Assembly: GCA_031553975.1 (NCBI GenBank)
Contig: JAVBKP010000150.1
Location: 1-19,734 of the forward strand
Length of the DNA: 19,734 bases
Origin: JAVBKP01 sp031553975
GTDB taxonomy: Bacteria > Bacillota > Clostridia > Peptostreptococcales > Anaerovoracaceae
Direction: 5' to 3'
This document shows positions 1 to 6,791 of this stretch, one piece after another. The notes under the pieces are model-generated. The model saw only the letters and a list, made by a program, of their open reading frames with translations, did no database searches and had not been told where the DNA came from. Position 1 is the stretch's first letter, and each line of letters starts with the position of its first letter. The position numbers were made by a program, and so were the translations under genes.

Positions 1-123
1 GATGACACAAAGATGGTGATTACGCTTATCAGCCCAATCGCTATCGAAGAAGGACTACGTTTTGCCATCAGAGAAGGTGGAAGGACTGTGGGATCGGGTG
101 TTGTTACTAAGATCATAAAGTAA
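1..123 (+). CDS. tuf: Elongation factor Tu, C-terminal end (partial)
   Basis: The first 40 codons read in frame 1 to a TAA stop and match the end of EF-Tu domain 3, including the stretches ISPIAIEEGLRFAIREGG and RTVGSGVVTKI. EF-Tu is the GTPase that delivers aminoacyl-tRNA to the ribosome. The 5' part of the gene lies outside the window. The assignment rests on near-invariant residues of the family and is secure. It is followed by a structured palindromic stretch and a terminator, so tuf appears to be the last gene of its transcript. Confidence 0.96.
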   Translation, partial: DDTKMVITLISPIAIEEGLRFAIREGGRTVGSGVVTKIIK

Positions 124-287
124 TTGCTCGTTAAATTTCCGTGATACTGTGCCCTACCCCAAAAAGTCTTCGACTTTTCAGGGACCCCAGGTTGCTGCAA
201 TTTGAAGCCGATTCTCGCGTACCAGATGTACGCTCCGAGTCGTTCCAAATCCTGCTTCGCACCTGGCACAAAATTTCCTGCGCAATT
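122..287. repeat. Long imperfect palindromic (structured) element after tuf
   Basis: Nested inverted repeats run from the tuf stop codon to just before its terminator. The outer arms are AATTGC (122-127) with GCAATT (282-287), AAATTT (133-138) with AAATTT (271-276), and TGTGCC (148-153) with GGCACA (265-270). The inner arms are CCAGGT (187-192) with ACCTGG (261-266), ATTTG (200-204) with CAAAT (246-250), and GCGTAC (217-222) with GTACGC (228-233). A side hairpin AAAAGTC/GACTTTT sits at 162-178. The TGTGCC and CCAGGT pairings share two bases, so they partly compete. It could be a miniature palindromic repeat or a structured 3' UTR RNA. No family is recognised. Confidence 0.55.
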
Positions 288-304
288 AAGAGTTCAACAA
301 AATT

Positions 305-336
305 GAGAGAGTAGCCTCGGCCACTCTCTTTTTTTG
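305..336 (+). terminator. Intrinsic terminator after tuf
   Basis: AGAGAGT (306-312) pairs with ACTCTCT (323-329), extended by a GC/GC pair around a CTCG loop, and is followed directly by a run of T. This is a rho-independent terminator for the tuf transcript. Confidence 0.85.
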
Positions 337-353
337 CTATAGGTATTTTACAA

Positions 354-385
354 TTTAACTTCCGTTTACAATTATGGTATACAAT
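354..385 (+). promoter_or_regulatory. Promoter of the two-component operon with phased regulator boxes
   Basis: Two TTTA-starting boxes lie 11 bp apart (354 and 365: TTTAACTTCCG then TTTACA). A -10-like TACAAT occurs at 380-385, exactly 15 bp after the start of the second box. No good -35 hexamer stands 17 bp upstream, which suggests activation by a bound regulator. The same arrangement occurs at 2175-2206 before the ABC exporter. The predicted start is near 392, giving a short leader. Confidence 0.6.
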
Positions 386-408
386 AGTGATAAAGGGGTG
401 AGGTGTGT

Positions 409-1086
409 ATGAATAGGATTTTAGTTGTTGATGATGATGAATATATCAGAGAGTTGGTCTGCACGTTGTTGCGGAATGAGGGGCACAATGTTGTTGAGGC
501 GGCAGATGGGCGTGAGGCACTAAAAAAACTTGGAGATGAAAAAATAGATTTATGTGTGTTTGATGTGATGATGCCAAATATGGATGGTTTTGAACTTTGC
601 AAAATCGCGCGAAAATACTATGAGAATTTGCCTATTTTGATGCTAACGGCTAAAAATGATTTGAGCCAGAAGGTAAAAGGCTTTGATTTAGGCTGTGACG
701 ACTATTTGACCAAGCCATTTGAAGGGGCAGAGCTGATTGTGCGCGTGAGGGCATTGCTAAAGAGATATCATGTAGATGGCATGGACGAGATCACCATTGG
801 AAAGGTGACCATGAACAAAAGCAGCTACAATGTATCGGTAAACGACGATGTATTTGATATCCCCATGAAAGAATTTGAACTTTTATACAAACTAGGAAAT
901 AGCGCAGGGAAGACGTTGACAAGAGATCATCTGATTGAAGATGTTTGGGGCTATGACTTTGAGGGCAACGAACGTACGTTAGACGTCCATGTGAATCGGC
1001 TGCGGGAGCGTTTTAATGTAGAGGAGTGCGGGTTCAAAATAACCACCGTCCGTGGGCTAGGATATCGACTGGAGGTACTAAGATGA
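409..1086 (+). CDS. OmpR/PhoB-family response regulator
   Basis: This is a 225-residue DNA-binding response regulator. The N-terminal receiver domain shows the acidic pair in VVDDD, the phospho-acceptor Asp52 in VFDVMMPNMDG, and Lys102 in TKPF. The C-terminal winged helix ends with the typical TLDVHVNRLRERF and TTVRGLGYRLE stretches. An in-frame GTG at 403 is possible, but ATG 409 is preferred: it gives the usual N-terminus MNRILVVDDD and stands behind an AAGGGGTGAGG ribosome site. The gene overlaps the kinase gene by four bases (ATGA), so the two are translationally coupled. Matching direct repeats upstream of this gene and of the downstream ABC exporter imply autoregulation and control of the exporter (inference). 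Confidence 0.93.
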   Translation: MNRILVVDDDEYIRELVCTLLRNEGHNVVEAADGREALKKLGDEKIDLCVFDVMMPNMDGFELCKIARKYYENLPILMLTAKNDLSQKVKGFDLGCDDYLTKPFEGAELIVRVRALLKRYHVDGMDEITIGKVTMNKSSYNVSVNDDVFDIPMKEFELLYKLGNSAGKTLTRDHLIEDVWGYDFEGNERTLDVHVNRLRERFNVEECGFKITTVRGLGYRLEVLR

Positions 1087-2144
1087 GTAAAGTGAAAAAA
1101 TGGCACATAGCCATGAACATAGTCATTGGGGTTTTTATGTTTTTTGGTTGCATGACTGTAGGGTATCTTTTGATAACCTACCTATTTGAAGTGACAGGTC
1201 ATGCTGGGGGACTGGTAGCTTATATTAGCTCTGTGGTTGTGGGATGGCTGATTTTCGCTGCGGCAGCAAAACTTTTACTTGAGATTATCAGTCGCACAAA
1301 ATACGGACAAAAGCACCAGCTACTGAGGAACCAATTTTTAGAAAATACCTTAGATGCTCTAAACAAGATATCAAGAGGGGATTTTAACATAGCAATTGCT
1401 GTGAATGGGAACGATCCGTTTTCAAAAGTGGCAGATACCGTCAACAAAATGGCAAAGGAGCTGTCAAGCATGGAATCACAGAGGCAGGACTTTATATCCA
1501 ATGTATCCCATGAGATTCAATCGCCCCTTACGTCCATTAGTGGATTTGCAGCACTGCTAAAATCGGAGTTGATAACAAAACAGCAACGGGAGCATTACAT
1601 TGAAGTCATTGAGACAGAGAGCAAGAGGCTGTCCAAACTTTCCGACAACTTACTAAAACTATCTGCACTGGAATCAGATAATCGGGCGCTTACCCGCAGT
1701 GATTTTCGTTTAGACAAGCAAATCGAGAGTGCCATATTGATGTTAGAGCCTCAGTGGTTAGAGAAAAATATTGAAATAGATGCAAAATTTGAAAAAATTA
1801 AGATACAGGCAGATGAAGATTTACTTGATCAAGTATGGATTAATCTGATTCATAACGCTGTTAAGTTCACCCCTGCAAATGGATTAATCAAAATTCAGCT
1901 TTTTCAGAGTGAAGATCAGATCAAATGCCATATTATGGACAATGGTGTAGGTGTATCAGAAGAGGACAGAATCCATATTTTTGAACGATTTTTTAAAGTG
2001 GACAAATCTCGAGACCGTTCCTTGGGTGGCAACGGACTGGGTCTTTCACTTTGCAAAAAAATAATAGAGCGTCACAATGGCGAGATCACCTTGGAGAGCG
2101 AGTTGGGCCAGGGGACAAAGTTCATTGTGACCTTACCAAAATAA
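1083..2144 (+). CDS. Membrane sensor histidine kinase
   Basis: This 353-residue kinase is the partner of the upstream regulator. Two membrane segments (about 8-35 and 42-68) are separated by only about seven residues, so there is essentially no extracytoplasmic sensor domain. A HAMP-like linker (about 75-130) follows. The H-box NVSHEIQSPLTSISG contains the phosphorylated His143. The ATPase domain has an N-box with Asn258 (NLIHNAVKFTP), G1 (DNGVGV), an F-box (FERFFKVDKSR) and G2 (GGNGLGLSL). ATG 1083 is chosen because GGAGG at 1071-1075 stands seven bases before it and because it overlaps the preceding TGA. A longer reading from 1026 is possible but has no ribosome site. Kinases with such tiny loops often sense through or with a neighbouring ABC transporter; that role here is inferred. 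Confidence 0.92.
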   Translation: MSKVKKWHIAMNIVIGVFMFFGCMTVGYLLITYLFEVTGHAGGLVAYISSVVVGWLIFAAAAKLLLEIISRTKYGQKHQLLRNQFLENTLDALNKISRGDFNIAIAVNGNDPFSKVADTVNKMAKELSSMESQRQDFISNVSHEIQSPLTSISGFAALLKSELITKQQREHYIEVIETESKRLSKLSDNLLKLSALESDNRALTRSDFRLDKQIESAILMLEPQWLEKNIEIDAKFEKIKIQADEDLLDQVWINLIHNAVKFTPANGLIKIQLFQSEDQIKCHIMDNGVGVSEEDRIHIFERFFKVDKSRDRSLGGNGLGLSLCKKIIERHNGEITLESELGQGTKFIVTLPK

Positions 2145-2152
2145 ATCATTGG

Positions 2153-2206
2153 TTTACATTCCGTTTAACTTCTATTTAACCTCCGTTTACTTTGCAGCCT
2201 TATACT
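2153..2206 (+). promoter_or_regulatory. ABC-exporter promoter with four 11-bp-phased boxes
   Basis: Four TTTA-starting boxes begin at 2153, 2164, 2175 and 2186, exactly 11 bp apart (TTTACATTCCG, TTTAACTTCTA, TTTAACCTCCG, TTTAC). A -10 TATACT is at 2201-2206, 15 bp after the start of the last box. The phasing puts all boxes on one face of the DNA, as for tandem OmpR/PhoB-type dimers. The upstream regulator gene carries a shorter version of the same array, making its product the likely binder. Confidence 0.65.
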
Positions 2207-2235
2207 AAGGTTATAAATAAACAGGAGGTATTATT

Positions 2236-3177
2236 ATGACTATGATAGAGGTTAAGTCACTGGTAAAACAGTATGACCAAACAAAAGAACCAGCAGTGAA
2301 GGGCATTGATTTTTCAGTGGACCAGGGAGAATTCTTCGCATTTTTAGGACCCAATGGTGCAGGCAAGACAACCACCATTTCGATTTTAACAACAACACTT
2401 TCTAAAACTGGTGGGGAAGTTAAAATTGCGGGGTTTGATGTGCAAACAGAAGCCAAGCGTGTGAGAGAAAAAGTAGGTATTATCTTTCAGCAACCTAGCC
2501 TAGATCCACAGCTGTCTGCGGAGGAAAACATACGATTTCATGCATGTCTGTATGGTATGTACAGCTATAGGCCAACATTTAAAATGATGCCGGCTACGTA
2601 CAGAAAACGTGTAATGGATTTGGCAGAGATTGTGGGCATTCAAGATGCGTTATTTAAGCCGATTAAAAAGCTTTCTGGAGGCATGCAGCGAAAGCTAGAG
2701 ATTATCAGGAGCTTAATCCATACACCCGCTGTATTGTTCTTGGATGAGCCTACACAAGGTCTTGATGCAGTGAGTCGTCGGGGGCTGTGGGAATATATTG
2801 ACACGGTACGCAAAGAGAATGGAACCACTGTGTTCTTGACCACCCATTACATCGACGAAGCGGAAAAGGTGGACAAGGTTTGTATTATCAATCATGGGGA
2901 AATCGCCATATGTGGCTCGCCTGAAGAGATGAAGAGCAATTTGTTAAAACAACAGCTTGTTTTGGATGCGGAGGATCGAGGTGCACTTATCACAGAACTT
3001 TCAGACAAAGGACTTTTCCATAAAACGGAACAGCACATTATCGTTCCGTATCAAGGGACATCGGCGCAAGATGTAATCGCACAGCTAAAAACGCGTCTGA
3101 GCATATTGAAAATCGAAGAACCAACCCTTGAAGATGCCTATATAGAATATTTGAAAAAAGGAGGTGCGGTGGCATGA
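2236..3177 (+). CDS. DrrA-type ABC transporter ATPase
   Basis: This is a 313-residue cytoplasmic ATPase of an ABC-2-type exporter. Walker A is GPNGAGKTT (38-46), the Q-loop is IIFQQPSLDPQLS, the signature is LSGGMQRKLE (from 146), Walker B is VLFLDEPTQGLD (Asp170, Glu171), and the switch His is in TTHYIDEAE. The roughly 80 residues after the nucleotide-binding domain match the C-terminal extension usual in DrrA/NatA-type ATPases. AGGAGG at 2223-2228 precedes ATG 2236 by seven bases. The gene overlaps the permease gene by ATGA. Family members export drugs, antibiotics or lipids; the substrate is unknown. Its promoter carries regulator boxes, suggesting induction through the adjacent two-component system. 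Confidence 0.93.
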   Translation: MTMIEVKSLVKQYDQTKEPAVKGIDFSVDQGEFFAFLGPNGAGKTTTISILTTTLSKTGGEVKIAGFDVQTEAKRVREKVGIIFQQPSLDPQLSAEENIRFHACLYGMYSYRPTFKMMPATYRKRVMDLAEIVGIQDALFKPIKKLSGGMQRKLEIIRSLIHTPAVLFLDEPTQGLDAVSRRGLWEYIDTVRKENGTTVFLTTHYIDEAEKVDKVCIINHGEIAICGSPEEMKSNLLKQQLVLDAEDRGALITELSDKGLFHKTEQHIIVPYQGTSAQDVIAQLKTRLSILKIEEPTLEDAYIEYLKKGGAVA

Positions 3178-3995
3178 GTGAATTCGTACTAAACCAAAGA
3201 AAAAAATCACGACTATCCAGAGAGATAAATGCGATTGTCACCATTATGGCAAGAGATATCACGCTTTTCTTCAAGTCACCAGTGACTATTATCATGAGCC
3301 TTGCTATGCCTGTGGTAATGATGGGGATGTTAGGAGGGAGCTTATCTCAAAACATGGCGGCGGGACTGAATTTTGATTATAAGCAGTTTATGCTAGTTGG
3401 AATGTTAGTCAATATGTTGTTCATGACCACCACAATGGGCATGTCCTCTCTTGTGGAGGACCATACAACGGACTTCACGCAAGAAATGATGATTTCACCA
3501 GTTTCACGCTATAGCATTGTCATCGGCAAGATACTTGGGTCCTCCTTTGGGGCAATCATCAGCATGTTTGGAACCCTTATTGTTGGAATATGTATGGGCA
3601 TCTCCATCAGTATGACCCAACTGTTGTTGATCATAGCATTGTCACCTCTCATGTGTTTGTCGGCAGGTTCTCTAGCAATGATTATCATCGGAACTATCAA
3701 AAATAACAAATCAGCCAATATTGCAGTGTCGCTAATCACTATGCCACAAATGTTTTTGTGCGGTGCTATTATTCCAATTACCAATGCACATGGTATCTTG
3801 TACGTAATCAGCAGAATGATGCCAATGACCTACTGCTTAGACCTTGTACGCGCGGTTGTGTATGCAGGAACGCCACAATATGCCAGCGTTGTAATCCACA
3901 ATCCAGCAATTAACCTAGTGGTCATCCTAGGGCTAACGGTTATTTGTCTACTGATCGGAACCTTCTTCTTTGCAAGAAGCGAAAAAAACAGATAG
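3174..3995 (+). CDS. ABC-2-type exporter permease (DrrB-like)
   Basis: This 273-residue integral membrane protein has about six hydrophobic segments. The first lies near residues 35-55 after a basic cytoplasmic N-terminus, and the last near 245-268. The segment VEDHTTDFTQEMMISPVSRYSIVIGKI and the later MPMTYCLDLVRAV are typical of ABC-2 transporters, where the conserved region precedes the last helices. The start overlaps the ATPase stop (ATGA) and has GGAGGTG at 3160-3166. With the ATPase it should form a DrrAB-like half-transporter pair working as a dimer in the membrane. The substrate is not deducible, but regulation by the upstream two-component genes fits a resistance or envelope-stress role. 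Confidence 0.9.
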   Translation: MSEFVLNQRKKSRLSREINAIVTIMARDITLFFKSPVTIIMSLAMPVVMMGMLGGSLSQNMAAGLNFDYKQFMLVGMLVNMLFMTTTMGMSSLVEDHTTDFTQEMMISPVSRYSIVIGKILGSSFGAIISMFGTLIVGICMGISISMTQLLLIIALSPLMCLSAGSLAMIIIGTIKNNKSANIAVSLITMPQMFLCGAIIPITNAHGILYVISRMMPMTYCLDLVRAVVYAGTPQYASVVIHNPAINLVVILGLTVICLLIGTFFFARSEKNR

Positions 3996-4023
3996 CATAA
4001 TGAGGTTATATTTTTATAATACA

Positions 4024-4063
4024 AAAAGCCAAGCCACAAGAATTCTTTGGGCTTGGCCTTTTT
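4024..4063. terminator. Bidirectional terminator between exporter and GntR genes
   Basis: GCCAAGCC (4028-4035) pairs with GGCTTGGC (4050-4057). The stem is flanked by a run of A on the left and a run of T on the right, so it can end transcripts from both converging genes. The loop contains the palindrome AAGAATTCTT. Confidence 0.85.
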
Positions 4064-4085
4064 CATAGCTCGTATTTGTTTTCAA

Positions 4086-4748
4086 TCACTTGGTATAAGG
4101 CACAATGGACTCTTTAGTATCTATGATATGAGCCGCCATCATCCGTTGGGCCTTTTCTGGGTTACCTTCCTTGATCGCCTGCAATATGTCTGCATGAAAT
4201 CCAATGACCCTTCCTACCCTTTCAGAGAAAGGAACGGCGTTGAGGTATCTAGCACAGTTATCCCTAACATGTTCTAATTGGGATACGAGAAATTCATTTT
4301 CTGTAAGGACAGCCAACTCTTTATGAAATTCTGCATCTTCCCTCAAAAATTTAGAAAAGTTTAATTCAATATTTTTTGAAAGAACTGTCTGGTCGCTGAG
4401 TATTTGGTCAATTTTGCTAAAATCAGGACGACTTTCTACACTAGCAAGTAATTTGACCGTCAAACATTCCAACGACTCACGCACATCAAAGAGTTTTTTC
4501 AGCTGCTCAAGGGTAAGCTCGGATACGATAGCACCTTTGCCGGGAACGGTCTTTATAAGCCCTTCAAACATTAATTTCTGTACAGCGGACCGGACGGGTG
4601 TTCTACTAACACCAAGTTGTGCAGACAGCTCTTCCTCTGTGATGCTACTACCTGGCACCAAATCTAAATTTAAGATACTTTTTTTAAGCGCATCATATGT
4701 TCTGTTATATAAGGTGCCCTGAATTTTTATTTGCGGTAATCTATTCAT
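4086..4748 (-). CDS. GntR-family regulator, FCD (FadR/VanR) subgroup
   Basis: This is a 220-residue transcription factor. The N-terminal winged helix (about 10-75) shows YDALKKSI, LVPGSSITEEELSAQLGVSRTPVRSAVQKL and the wing GKGAIVSEL. The C-terminal helical FCD ligand domain carries the likely metal-binding set: Asp and His in EDAEFHKEL, His in IGFHADIL and His in MAAHI. The start at 4748 is chosen over an upstream reading because AAGGAG (minus strand, 4755-4760) lies six bases before it. The gene is divergent from the RocB-like and symporter genes. FCD regulators usually sense small carboxylates, amino acids or their derivatives, so control of that divergent operon is the natural inference. 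Confidence 0.9.
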   Translation of the reverse strand: MNRLPQIKIQGTLYNRTYDALKKSILNLDLVPGSSITEEELSAQLGVSRTPVRSAVQKLMFEGLIKTVPGKGAIVSELTLEQLKKLFDVRESLECLTVKLLASVESRPDFSKIDQILSDQTVLSKNIELNFSKFLREDAEFHKELAVLTENEFLVSQLEHVRDNCARYLNAVPFSERVGRVIGFHADILQAIKEGNPEKAQRMMAAHIIDTKESIVPYTK

Positions 4749-4799
4749 AATCATCTCCTTGGTGATTGGGTATTCATATCCAAACAGGTGGATAATTAA

Positions 4800-4828
4800 G
4801 TTATATATCATTAAGAACTATTTGGCAA
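4800..4828 (-). promoter_or_regulatory. Probable promoter of the GntR gene
   Basis: On the minus strand TTGCCA (plus 4823-4828) is followed after 17 bases by TATAAC (plus 4800-4805). The hexamers are reasonable but not perfect matches to sigma-A sites. Confidence 0.4.
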
Positions 4829-4858
4829 GAATTCTTTTGCAATTCGTCATAGTAACCA

Positions 4859-4868
4859 TTGCATACAA
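4859..4868. promoter_or_regulatory. Candidate FCD-GntR operator 1
   Basis: TTGCATACAA resembles the TTGTATACAA-type palindrome bound by many FadR/VanR-subgroup regulators. It lies upstream of the predicted GntR promoter. A second similar site is at 4916-4925. Confidence 0.35.
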
Positions 4869-4915
4869 ATACTCGAAATATTAATAAAAATGTTGAAAAA
4901 CGCAAAAAACAAAAA

Positions 4916-4925
4916 ATGTATACAA
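4916..4925. promoter_or_regulatory. Candidate FCD-GntR operator 2
   Basis: ATGTATACAA contains the perfect palindrome TGTATACA (4917-4924) and nearly matches the TTGTATACAA pattern of FCD-type GntR regulators. It sits between the divergent genes. Confidence 0.4.
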
Positions 4926-4955
4926 TTAAAATTTACTTGAAATTTAGAGTATTGG

Positions 4956-4975
4956 ACAATAAATATAATTATTGT
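4956..4975. promoter_or_regulatory. Inverted repeat ACAATAA-N6-TTATTGT
   Basis: Seven-base perfect arms (4956-4962 and 4969-4975) flank a 6-bp AT spacer that includes a TATAAT-like sequence (4964-4969). It could be an operator in the divergent control region. No known regulator pattern is recognised. Confidence 0.3.
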
Positions 4976-5001
4976 ATTTTTACACAAATCCAAAATACAT
5001 A

Positions 5002-5039
5002 TTGACAGTGTGTACCGATAATGATACATTGTCATTATC
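5002..5039 (+). promoter_or_regulatory. rocB-like operon promoter with a dyad over the -10 box
   Basis: TTGACA (5002-5007), a 17-bp spacer and TACATT (5025-5030) form a sigma-A-type promoter with a predicted start near 5037. A perfect dyad, GATAATGA (5017-5024) and TCATTATC (5032-5039), is centred on the -10 box, a position expected for a repressor operator. The half-sites equal those of the Fur consensus, but the spacer is 7 rather than 3 bases. Confidence 0.6.
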
Positions 5040-5054
5040 CAAAATAAACAAAAG

Positions 5055-5097
5055 AAAGGAGACGCTACTAAAAAATATATTAGTAGCAAACAGCATG
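5055..5097 (+). promoter_or_regulatory. Distant Shine-Dalgarno bridged by a hairpin
   Basis: The only good ribosome site before the hydrolase gene is AAAGGAG at 5055-5061, 33 bases before ATG 5095. Between them CTACTAA (5065-5071) and TTAGTAG (5080-5086) can form a 7-bp hairpin. Folding it would leave about 11 unpaired bases between the ribosome site and the ATG, near the normal spacing. Confidence 0.45.
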
Positions 5098-6756
5098 AAG
5101 GTAGATAAAGAGGAACTAAGAAAAAGCATAGAAAAAAATATGCTGGAATTTGTCGCTATCAAAACAGACAGTGGTTCAAAGTTTGAATGCGATGTAAGAC
5201 CTTTTTTCACGAAGTGGTTTGAAGACGTTACTTACTTAAAAGAGAACAAGAAAAATTGTGGACTTTTCCCTATACCTAATGACCATCTGGACAGAGCGGT
5301 ACCATGGGCTTTGCTGAAAGGAAAGGGCAACGATACAGTTGTGCTTATTCATCACTTAGATACAGTAGAAACAAAAGACTATCAAACTTTACAGCCTTTG
5401 GCATTAAAGCCTTATGAAGTAACTGAGGCATTCAAGCAAGGGAAGATGGAATTGCCGCCTCATGTGAAAGCAGACCTTGATACAGGAGACTGGCTATTTG
5501 GACGTGGTGTTGCTGACATGAAAGGTGGCGGAGCCATGTACATGTCTCTGTTTGAAGAATATTCAAAAAATCCAGATTTTAATGGAAATATAGTGCTCCT
5601 ATCTCTGCCGGATGAAGAAAGTTATTCAGCAGGCATGATCGGGGCTGTGTACCTATTAGATGAGCTGCAAAAGGAGCATGGACTAGAATACGTGTTGACA
5701 ATTGACTCTGAATCTCATGAGAGAGAAGACGTAGACAAACCAATTATGTTCGATGGATCCATCGGAAAAATGCTACCTGTAGTCTATGTTAGAGGTAAAC
5801 TAGCACATGGTGGTATGATTTATAAAGGCATCAACTCTATTAACATTATGGCTGAAATCATCAGACGTACTGACTTTAATGCTGACTTCACAGAGAAGTT
5901 AGGAAACACTGTTTCCCCACCACCAGCATGGATGTATCACAAAGATAGAAAATCCGTGTATGACGTATCTCTTCCTATTGCGACCACGGCCTACATGAAC
6001 ATATTGCCTTTGACTAGATCCCCTAAAGAAATCATGGAAATGCTAAAGGATATTTCTGTAGAGGCTTTTGACGAAGTAATCGTTGATATGAATAAGAGCT
6101 ATGCAACGTATTGCGACAAGAACGGATTCAAAGTGCAAGAGCTAGAGTGGAAGACAAATGTAAAATACTACTCTGAGATCTATGCAGAGGCTGTTAGAGA
6201 TTCTGGCGAAGCCTTTGAGCAAGCTATCAAAGCCACCAATGCAGAGATTAAAGATAAATTTTTTAAGAATGAGCTTATGGTAGTAGATGCTGCTAATATG
6301 ATTATTGAAAAGACATTGGAGTATGTAAAAGATTTGTCACCAGTGGTGGTGCTATCTATGGCGCCGCCTTATTATCCAAGTGTGAGCAACACTATGATTG
6401 GTGAAAAAGCCGCTAAGGTAGACAAAGTATTCAAAGATGCCCTTGCCTTCACAAAAGAGACCATGGGTGATGAATGTGTGGTTAAGAGCATATACACCGG
6501 CATTTCTGATTTGAGCTATGCCATGTTTGCTTTTGAAGACGATGTGATTGATTACATCAACAACAACATGCTGCTTTGGGAAGATATATACTACATTCCA
6601 CTTGATATCATCAAGAGATTATCAACGCCGATATTAAATATTGGGCCTTGGGGCAAAGACATACATAAATACACAGAAAGAGTGTATACAACGGATCTTT
6701 ATTATAAAACACCATATATTACAGACTATGTTATCAGTAACATGCTAGGAAACTAA
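5095..6756 (+). CDS. rocB: M20-family metallohydrolase, RocB-like
   Basis: This 553-residue cytoplasmic protein matches the RocB branch of M20 peptidases/deacylases in length (about 550) and in motifs. Predicted metal ligands and catalytic residues appear as HHLDTVE (His87, Asp89), FGRGVADMKGG (Asp141) and LPDEES (catalytic Glu174 or Glu175), with a later KLAHGGMIYKG and an Asp in LTIDSES. RocB is linked to arginine degradation in Bacillus, but its exact reaction is not settled; hydrolysis of an N-acyl amino acid or dipeptide is a fair inference. The reading frame stays open upstream to 4972, but that part overlaps the promoter and lacks homologous character, so ATG 5095 is used. It is followed 35 bases later by a sodium:amino-acid symporter gene, probably in one operon. 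Confidence 0.85.
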   Translation: MKVDKEELRKSIEKNMLEFVAIKTDSGSKFECDVRPFFTKWFEDVTYLKENKKNCGLFPIPNDHLDRAVPWALLKGKGNDTVVLIHHLDTVETKDYQTLQPLALKPYEVTEAFKQGKMELPPHVKADLDTGDWLFGRGVADMKGGGAMYMSLFEEYSKNPDFNGNIVLLSLPDEESYSAGMIGAVYLLDELQKEHGLEYVLTIDSESHEREDVDKPIMFDGSIGKMLPVVYVRGKLAHGGMIYKGINSINIMAEIIRRTDFNADFTEKLGNTVSPPPAWMYHKDRKSVYDVSLPIATTAYMNILPLTRSPKEIMEMLKDISVEAFDEVIVDMNKSYATYCDKNGFKVQELEWKTNVKYYSEIYAEAVRDSGEAFEQAIKATNAEIKDKFFKNELMVVDAANMIIEKTLEYVKDLSPVVVLSMAPPYYPSVSNTMIGEKAAKVDKVFKDALAFTKETMGDECVVKSIYTGISDLSYAMFAFEDDVIDYINNNMLLWEDIYYIPLDIIKRLSTPILNIGPWGKDIHKYTERVYTTDLYYKTPYITDYVISNMLGN

Positions 6757-6791
6757 TGTAAGTTAACTTATTTTTTGGAGGTCCAATTTAA

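Noticed and set aside
1026..1082. Longer N-terminus for the histidine kinase
   Set aside because: It overlaps the conserved end of the response regulator gene and lacks a ribosome site; ATG 1083 has both GGAGG and the usual ATGA overlap.
4787..4795. DnaA-box-like sequence (minus strand TTATCCACC)
   Set aside because: A single near-match without clustering, an AT-rich unwinding element or a replication gene; it is expected by chance.
4826..4837. CAAGAATTCTTT repeated at 4037-4048 and 4826-4837
   Set aside because: A short AT-rich palindrome in two unrelated contexts (terminator loop and GntR upstream region); two copies are too few to call a repeat.
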